From: Moraxella bovis
Lineage (GTDB): Bacteria; Pseudomonadota; Gammaproteobacteria; Pseudomonadales; Moraxellaceae
Direction: 5' to 3'
DNA length: 38,952 nucleotides
Assembly (NCBI RefSeq): GCF_002014975.1
Contig: NZ_MUXV01000002.1
Location: 147,345-186,296 of the forward strand
Part shown: one piece after another, positions 34,350 through 38,952 of the stretch
Position numbering within the stretch: position 1 is the first letter of the stretch
Layout: each line of letters starts with the position of its first letter
The notes under the pieces: generated by a model
What the model saw: only the letters and a program-made list of their open reading frames with translations
Told to the model about the DNA's origin: nothing
Databases searched by the model: none
Made by a program: the position numbers and the translations under genes

Positions 34350-34781
34350 ATGACTACTACTATTAGCGCCAAACCCGCTGAGGTTGTACATGACTGGTAT
34401 GTCGTGGACGCAGAAGGCAAAACACTAGGTCGCCTAGCCTCTGAGATTGCTTCTCGTCTACGTGGCAAACATAAGCCATCGTACACCCCCCACGTTGATA
34501 CTGGTGATTACATCATCGTCATCAATGCTGACAAAATCGCTGTTACTGGCAAAAAAGCTCAGGACAAAAAATACTATCGCCACACAGGCTATCCTGGCGG
34601 TATCAAAAAGACCAACTTTACCAAACTTCTTGCTCACAAGCCAGAAGACGTGCTACACAAAGCCGTTAAAGGCATGCTACCAAAAGGTCCTTTGGGCTAT
34701 GCAATGATTAAAAAGCTAAAACTGTATGCAGGGAGTGAACACCCACATACCGCCCAAGCCCCAAAAGTACTAGACATCTAA
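34350..34781 (+). CDS. rplM: 50S ribosomal protein L13
   Basis: L13 is an early-assembling 23S rRNA-binding protein of the large subunit. The 143 residues match the family length. [18 protein letters not shown] near the start, [19 protein letters not shown] in the middle and [20 protein letters not shown] near the end are invariant L13 stretches. AGG lies 6 bases before ATG 34350. It is the first gene of the conserved rplM-rpsI operon, 10 bases before rpsI. In E. coli L13 controls its own operon through the leader; the hairpin seen here may play a part. Confidence 0.99.
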   Translation: MTTTISAKPAEVVHDWYVVDAEGKTLGRLASEIASRLRGKHKPSYTPHVDTGDYIIVINADKIAVTGKKAQDKKYYRHTGYPGGIKKTNFTKLLAHKPEDVLHKAVKGMLPKGPLGYAMIKKLKLYAGSEHPHTAQAPKVLDI

Positions 34782-34791
34782 GGAGATACAC

Positions 34792-35178
34792 ATGGAAAAG
34801 AATTACGGAACAGGTCGTCGTAAGACTTCTACCGCTCGTGTCTTCTTATCAAAAGGCACTGGTAACATCGTCATCAATGGCAAGAGCCTAGACGAATACT
34901 TTGGTCGTGAGACTTCTCGCATGGTTGTACGTCAGCCCCTAGAACTTCTAGAATCTGCTGACAAATATGACCTATACATCACCGTTACTGGTGGTGGTGC
35001 AAGCGGTCAAGCAGGTGCTATCCGTCACGGCATTACTCGTGCTTTGATTGAGTCAGACGAAACGCTAAAACCTGCCCTAAAAGCAGCTGGCTTTGTGACT
35101 CGTGACGCTCGTGAAGTTGAACGTAAGAAATTGGGTCTACGCAAAGCTCGTAAACGCCCACAATTCTCAAAACGTTAA
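34792..35178 (+). CDS. rpsI: 30S ribosomal protein S9
   Basis: S9 sits in the head of the small subunit and its C-terminal tail reaches the P-site tRNA. The 128 residues are of normal length. [19 protein letters not shown] opens the protein, [19 protein letters not shown] is the conserved middle, and [11 protein letters not shown] is the basic tail with the final Lys-Arg that contacts tRNA. AGGAG precedes the ATG. The gene ends the operon at a strong terminator. Confidence 0.99.
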   Translation: MEKNYGTGRRKTSTARVFLSKGTGNIVINGKSLDEYFGRETSRMVVRQPLELLESADKYDLYITVTGGGASGQAGAIRHGITRALIESDETLKPALKAAGFVTRDAREVERKKLGLRKARKRPQFSKR

Positions 35179-35191
35179 TTTTTGCGTTTTC

Positions 35192-35221
35192 AAAAAACTC
35201 TCGAACTTCGAGAGTTTTTTT
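35192..35221 (+). terminator. Terminator of rplM-rpsI
   Basis: AAAAAACTCTCGA and TCGAGAGTTTTTT around an ACT loop: perfect 7-bp GC-containing core extended by A-T pairs, 14 bases after the rpsI stop. Confidence 0.9.
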
Positions 35222-35541
35222 ATATGCGTTATTCTTGATTAAAATAACTTAACTTGACATAGATTTTTCATTGTTAGATAAATTCACAATTGATAAAAAA
35301 TCTTGTTATTAATGTATGACATAGATTCTTTGTTTTAATCAATAGTAACAAAAATTTACATAAAGTTGCAAATAAAGCTGAGTATTTTAGTGGGTATTGT
35401 ATAATTTTTATACAATTTTAAACTTTTTTGTAAATTCATGACAATTTTTATGGATTTTTTTCACAACTTTGTAAAAGAACGATTTATTTTATTACAAAAA
35501 TAGCTTAAAATAGTCATGTTTAGAAAAATAGGCACAGCAAA

Positions 35542-35576
35542 TGTGGTTATGATAAAACTGTTTTATCATAACCACA
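35542..35576. promoter_or_regulatory. Perfect 16-bp inverted repeat before petA
   Basis: TGTGGTTATGATAAAA (35542-35557) and TTTTATCATAACCACA (35561-35576) are exact reverse complements around a CTG loop, 46 bases upstream of the petA ATG. No T run follows, so a terminator is unlikely. It could be an operator or a stabilising 5' RNA hairpin. Confidence 0.65.
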
Positions 35577-35584
35577 CACCCAGT

Positions 35585-35600
35585 ATGGGATAACCCCCAT
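35585..35600 (+). promoter_or_regulatory. Small hairpin and strong ribosome site of petA
   Basis: ATGGG (35585-35589) pairs with CCCAT (35596-35600). The ribosome site GGAGGAA follows at 35610-35616, 6 bases before ATG 35623. Confidence 0.4.
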
Positions 35601-35622
35601 TCATTTTCTGGAGGAAGTTTTA

Positions 35623-36207
35623 ATGAGCCATGCCGAAGGCGTGAATGTTAAACGCCGTAGAGTCCTGATTGCGTCCACTGCTGCCGTTGGTGCGGTTGGT
35701 GTCGGTGCAATAGCCACCCCATTTGTGCGTTCTTGGTATCCAAGTGCCAAAGCGGAAGCTGCTGGTGCCGCCGTTGTTACCGATACCGCCAGCATCGAAA
35801 ATGGGCAGATGATTACGTTAAAATACCGTGGCAAACCTATCTTTGTCGTCAAACGTACCGAAGAGATGCTTGCCAACCTAAGCAAGGTAGCTCCCAAGCT
35901 TGCCGACCCTGAGTCCAACGGGTCTGTACAACCTGACAACTGCAAAAACGAAACACGCTCCATTCAGCCTGAGATATTGGTTGTTGAGGGCGTGTGTACG
36001 CATTTAGGTTGTGCTCCCATGTTCCGACCCGAAGTTGGTGTGGCGGACTTAGGTGGTGCTGACTGGATGGGTGGTTTCTTCTGCCCCTGTCATGGTTCTA
36101 TGTACGACTTAGCTGGTCGTGTTTATAGTAGCATGCCTGCACCTTTGAACCTACCTGTACCTATCTACAAGATTGAAGACACCATCTTGACCGTTGGGGA
36201 GGCATAA
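35623..36207 (+). CDS. petA: Ubiquinol-cytochrome c reductase, Rieske iron-sulfur subunit
   Basis: The Rieske protein carries the 2Fe-2S cluster that takes the first electron from ubiquinol in the bc1 complex. The N-terminus MSHAEGVNVKRRRVLIASTA contains a twin-arginine signal followed by a hydrophobic helix that remains as membrane anchor. Both cluster-binding boxes are present: CTHLGCAPMF and CPCHGSMYD (Cys-x-His and Cys-x-x-His, plus the disulfide Cys in each). GRVYSSMPAPLNLPVP is the conserved proline loop. At 194 residues it has family length. It is the first gene of petABC, separated from petB by two bases. Confidence 0.98.
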   Translation: MSHAEGVNVKRRRVLIASTAAVGAVGVGAIATPFVRSWYPSAKAEAAGAAVVTDTASIENGQMITLKYRGKPIFVVKRTEEMLANLSKVAPKLADPESNGSVQPDNCKNETRSIQPEILVVEGVCTHLGCAPMFRPEVGVADLGGADWMGGFFCPCHGSMYDLAGRVYSSMPAPLNLPVPIYKIEDTILTVGEA

Positions 36208-36209
36208 TC

Positions 36210-37451
36210 ATGAGTATTGCTAAGAAATTTATGGGTTGGGTCGATGCTCGCTTTCCCGCGACAGAGACCTATGAATACCATATGTCAAAATACTACGCAC
36301 CAAAGAACTTTAACTTTTGGTATTTCTTTGGCGTGCTGTCCATGGTCGTACTTGTCAATCAGTTGGTGACAGGTATTTGGCTAACCATGATGTTTAACCC
36401 CAGTGCCGAAGGAGCATTTGCTTCACTTGAATACATCATGCGTGATGTCAAAGGCGGTTGGCTCATTCGCTACATGCACTCCACAGGGGCATCCGCTTTC
36501 TTCGTGGTTGTCTATCTACACATGTTTCGTGGTCTGATGTATGGTTCATACAAGAAGCCCCGTGAGCTTGTTTGGATCATCGGCATGGCAATTTATCTGT
36601 GTCTCATGGCAGAAGGTTTCTTTGGTTATCTACTGCCTTGGGGCAACATGTCGTTCTGGGGTGCTCAGGTTATTCTAAACCTACCTGCCGCCATTCCTTT
36701 TATCGGTGATGGTCTGGCTGAATGGGTCAAAGGCGACTACATCATCTCAGGCATTACCCTAAACCGTTTCTTTGCCCTGCATGTTGTGGCAATTCCTTTG
36801 GTATTGGTTGGTCTAGTTTTCATGCACTTGGTTGCTCTGCATCATGTTGGCTCTAATAACCCAGACGGTATCGAAATTAAGAAACTTAAAGATAAAAATG
36901 GCGTACCACTAGATGGCGTACCTTTCCATCCTTACTATACCGTGCATGACATGGTGGGTATCGTGGTGTTCTTTATGTGCTTCTTTGCCGTGGTATTCTT
37001 CGCCCCAGAAGGTGGTGGTTATTTCCTAGAAAAACCCAACTTTGAAGTTGCCAACGCCCTAAAAACACCTGCTCACATCGCTCCTGTTTGGTACTACATG
37101 CCATTTTATGCCATGCTTCGTGCCACGCCATCCATGTTCGGCTCTGCTCTACCAGGTGTGATTGTGATGTTTGGTGCGATTGCCATCTTGTTTGTCATGC
37201 CATGGCTTGACAAATCGCCTGTGAAATCTATCCGCTATAAAGGCATTTTATCTAAGATTGCCCTAGCTGTCTTTGTGGTTAGCTTCCTAATCTTAGGTTA
37301 TCTTGGCGGGGTTTCTTCCACACCAACAGGTACGCTAGTTGCTCGTATTTGTACTATTTTATACTTCTTGTACTTCATTCTCATGCCGTTCTACACGTCT
37401 ATGGAAACATGCAAGCAACCGCCAGAACGTGTTACAGGAGGAGGTCACTAA
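36210..37451 (+). CDS. petB: Ubiquinol-cytochrome c reductase, cytochrome b subunit
   Basis: Cytochrome b is the membrane core of the bc1 complex, with two b hemes and the Qo and Qi quinone sites. The 413 residues have eight membrane helices. The four heme His are in WLIRYMHSTGASAFFVVVYLH and RFFALHVVAIPLVLVGLVFMH. GYLLPWGNMSFWGAQVI is the conserved cd-loop region. The Qo motif reads PVWY (residues 292-295), not the common PEWY. The TAA stop overlaps the petC ATG as TAATG. Full-length (b6-plus-subunit IV type fused) form, as in proteobacteria. Confidence 0.98.
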   Translation: MSIAKKFMGWVDARFPATETYEYHMSKYYAPKNFNFWYFFGVLSMVVLVNQLVTGIWLTMMFNPSAEGAFASLEYIMRDVKGGWLIRYMHSTGASAFFVVVYLHMFRGLMYGSYKKPRELVWIIGMAIYLCLMAEGFFGYLLPWGNMSFWGAQVILNLPAAIPFIGDGLAEWVKGDYIISGITLNRFFALHVVAIPLVLVGLVFMHLVALHHVGSNNPDGIEIKKLKDKNGVPLDGVPFHPYYTVHDMVGIVVFFMCFFAVVFFAPEGGGYFLEKPNFEVANALKTPAHIAPVWYYMPFYAMLRATPSMFGSALPGVIVMFGAIAILFVMPWLDKSPVKSIRYKGILSKIALAVFVVSFLILGYLGGVSSTPTGTLVARICTILYFLYFILMPFYTSMETCKQPPERVTGGGH

Positions 37452-38170
37452 TGAAAGCATTTACTCTAAAATCGCTTGGTGCTGGTCTCCTGCTTGCAGG
37501 TGGCATGATGGCAACATCTTCTGCCCTAGCGGCAGGCGGTCACGGCTGTGGTGAGTTCACCGAAGCCGATGGCACCAAAGTTACCCTAGAATGTAGCAAA
37601 GCCCCCATTGACCTAACCAATAAAGGCTCGCTACAACGCGGTGCTCAGACGTTTATGAACCACTGTGTGGGCTGTCACTCAGCCCAGTATGTGCGTCATT
37701 CACGCATTGCCAAGGACTTGGAAATCCCACCAGAGCTTATGGAAAAATACCTCATGGTAACCACCGACCAAATCGGTGACCATATTACTGCTAAGATTGA
37801 CCTTGATACTCAGGCTCTATGGTTTGGTGCTGCACCGCCAGATTTATCGCTAGAAACTCGTCTGCGTGGCGATGACTGGGTGTATACTTACCTACTGTCA
37901 TTCTACGAAGACCCGAGCCGTCCTTGGGGTTCTAACAACCTAGTGCTTGCCAATGCTGCCATGCCCCATGTGCTACACAACATGCAAAAAGAGCTTGGTA
38001 AAGAAGAGTATGAAGCTCGTGTGGGCGACCTAGTGAACTTCATGGCATGGATGGCAGAGCCTGTCCGTCATGAACGTAAAGTCTATGGTGCATTCGTACT
38101 ATTGTTCTTACTTGTGCTACTTATTCCAGTATATCTACTTAACAAAGAATTCTGGAAAGACGTCAAATAA
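37451..38170 (+). CDS. petC: Ubiquinol-cytochrome c reductase, cytochrome c1 subunit
   Basis: Cytochrome c1 takes electrons from the Rieske cluster and passes them to soluble cytochrome c. I start at ATG 37451, preceded by GGAGGAGG, giving 239 residues; the longer frame to 37349 lies inside petB. A Sec signal peptide (MKAFTLKSLGAGLLLAGGMM, cut after about ALA-26) leads to the heme site HCVGCHS (Cys72, Cys75, His76). A C-terminal helix (FVLLFLLVLLIPVYLL) anchors the protein with the KEFWKDVK end in the cytoplasm. Cys33 and Cys48 could form a disulfide. A terminator follows, separating sspA. Confidence 0.97.
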   Translation: MKAFTLKSLGAGLLLAGGMMATSSALAAGGHGCGEFTEADGTKVTLECSKAPIDLTNKGSLQRGAQTFMNHCVGCHSAQYVRHSRIAKDLEIPPELMEKYLMVTTDQIGDHITAKIDLDTQALWFGAAPPDLSLETRLRGDDWVYTYLLSFYEDPSRPWGSNNLVLANAAMPHVLHNMQKELGKEEYEARVGDLVNFMAWMAEPVRHERKVYGAFVLLFLLVLLIPVYLLNKEFWKDVK

Positions 38171-38183
38171 GCCAGCACCGACC

Positions 38184-38213
38184 AAAAAGACCGATACACA
38201 TCGGTCTTTTTTA
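38184..38213 (+). terminator. Terminator of petABC
   Basis: Perfect stem AAAAGACCGA (38185-38194) / TCGGTCTTTT (38201-38210), loop TACACA, then TT, 14 bases after the petC stop. Confidence 0.88.
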
Positions 38214-38284
38214 TTGACAAAATTTACACACTTTTACCAAAATTTTTGTTACACTTAACACCCAAAAACAGACTCATTCATATC

Positions 38285-38929
38285 ATGGCAGATTTTTCTC
38301 ATCTTTTACCCACCCAGTTCCTACTCTATGGTGACGATGGCTATGACAGTCATGTGGTGCGGTTTTTGCTAGAAGAAAAAGGCGTGAATCATCAATTCGC
38401 CTACCTCCCTGATGAGCGACCCGAATATCTTGCCGAGCTAAACCCTTACAACACCCTACCTGTACTTGTGGGGCGGGATTTGGCATTATATGAGCTGATG
38501 GTGATCTTTGAATATCTAGAAGAACGGCACGGTGCCAATAAACTCCTACCACCCACCCCCAAAGAGCGGGCAAAAGTGCGTCAGTTGGCTTGGCGACTGC
38601 GTCAAGACTGGCTCTCGCTTGGGCGGATTTTGATGACTCATCCTGACAGCTTTAATCCAGCAGAAGCGACCCACGCCAAAAAAACCTTGACCGATTCACT
38701 CATCACTCTATCACCCCTATTTGCTCGTCATGACTATTTTATGCAAGATGAGTTTGGGCTGTGTGATGTGTTATTATTACCACTTTTGCACCGTTTACCA
38801 ATGCTAGGCATTCATTTACCTACCAAACTGTGTAAACCACTACTGGCATATCAAGCACGCCTATCGGCAAGGGTAAGTTTTCAAAAGACACTCATCACTC
38901 CTGCTGTTTATAGCGATGATGATTTTTAA
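38285..38929 (+). CDS. sspA: Stringent starvation protein A (GST-fold)
   Basis: SspA is a glutathione-S-transferase-like protein without enzyme activity that binds RNA polymerase and changes transcription under starvation and acid stress. The 214 residues show a thioredoxin-like N-terminal half (FLLYGDDGYDSHVVRFLLEE, NPYNTLPVLVGRDLALYE with the cis-Pro) and an all-helical C-terminal half. The petC-sspA order is common in beta- and gamma-proteobacteria and supports the name; sspB would be expected just beyond the window. ATG 38285 is chosen over an upstream TTG at 38246, although no strong ribosome site is seen. The last 23 bases of the window hold no feature. Confidence 0.9.
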   Translation: MADFSHLLPTQFLLYGDDGYDSHVVRFLLEEKGVNHQFAYLPDERPEYLAELNPYNTLPVLVGRDLALYELMVIFEYLEERHGANKLLPPTPKERAKVRQLAWRLRQDWLSLGRILMTHPDSFNPAEATHAKKTLTDSLITLSPLFARHDYFMQDEFGLCDVLLLPLLHRLPMLGIHLPTKLCKPLLAYQARLSARVSFQKTLITPAVYSDDDF

Positions 38930-38952
38930 TAATTGGCATTGTTAAACTAAAA

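Larger units (their letters stand above)
35222..35622. other. Long AT-rich leader region of petABC
   Basis: About 400 bases without a gene. TTGACA (35254-35259) and GATAAA (35277-35282) are 17 bases apart and could be a distant promoter. TGACATAGATT occurs twice, at 35255-35265 and 35317-35327. The part 35380-35510 is nearly all A/T. Two hairpins near the gene are listed separately. Confidence 0.45.

Overview
The window looks like chromosomal DNA of a Moraxellaceae bacterium, most likely Moraxella. The reasons are a moderately AT-rich genome, an ESPR-type signal peptide on a very large UspA/Hag-like trimeric autotransporter adhesin, a ccoNOQP operon with ccoG placed elsewhere, the petABC-sspA order behind rplM-rpsI, and many short palindromic intergenic repeats. 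No rRNA, tRNA, CRISPR array or complete insertion sequence was seen.

Layout. 1-1127 is the 3' end of a classical (type Va) autotransporter. 1638-5036 (minus) is the cbb3 oxidase operon ccoNOQP, including a 59-residue ccoQ joined to its neighbours by stop/start overlaps. 5652-6035 is an SCP2-domain protein, convergent with a lipoprotein that joins a BamE-like region to an OmpA domain (6111-7031). 7108-14634 (minus) is the 2508-residue trimeric autotransporter; upstream of it is a helically phased, Pho-box-like repeat array. 15258-16808 is ccoG. 17312-20828 (minus) is cydDC, with a promoter and an overlapping palindrome. 20933-25155 (minus) is an AT-rich accessory insertion: two tandem DUF262 proteins, the second carrying a DUF1524/HNH domain, followed by a PP2C phosphatase. 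The second DUF262 gene and the phosphatase gene each carry a single-base frameshift. 25606-29139 holds fumC, fau (5-formyltetrahydrofolate cyclo-ligase) and a YuiF/NhaC-type transporter. 29398-30861 is a decayed thiI with an ATA start, two nonsense codons at conserved Gln positions and a substituted PP-loop glycine. Then come an orphan BrnA-like small protein, ychJ, ppk1, rplM-rpsI, petABC (bc1 complex) and sspA.

How the genes work together. Much of the window is respiratory. PetABC passes quinol electrons to cytochrome c, CcoNOQP is the high-affinity oxidase at the end of that chain, CcoG helps deliver copper to it, and CydDC supports periplasmic thiol balance and cytochrome assembly. FumC is an iron-free citric-acid-cycle enzyme. 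The surface genes (two autotransporters and the OmpA lipoprotein) suggest a host-associated mucosal lifestyle.

Most notable. (1) The DUF262/DUF262-HNH/PP2C block, a candidate defence or stress module now partly broken. (2) thiI decaying entirely by GC-to-AT changes. (3) A three-copy family of about 70 bp with TGTAGGGG/CCCCTACA ends, one copy lying between the arms of a second palindromic repeat family. (4) A perfect 16-bp inverted repeat in the petABC leader. (5) A Pho-box-like array upstream of the giant adhesin. (6) A 160-bp in-frame direct repeat inside the adhesin that could delete or add 443 codons.
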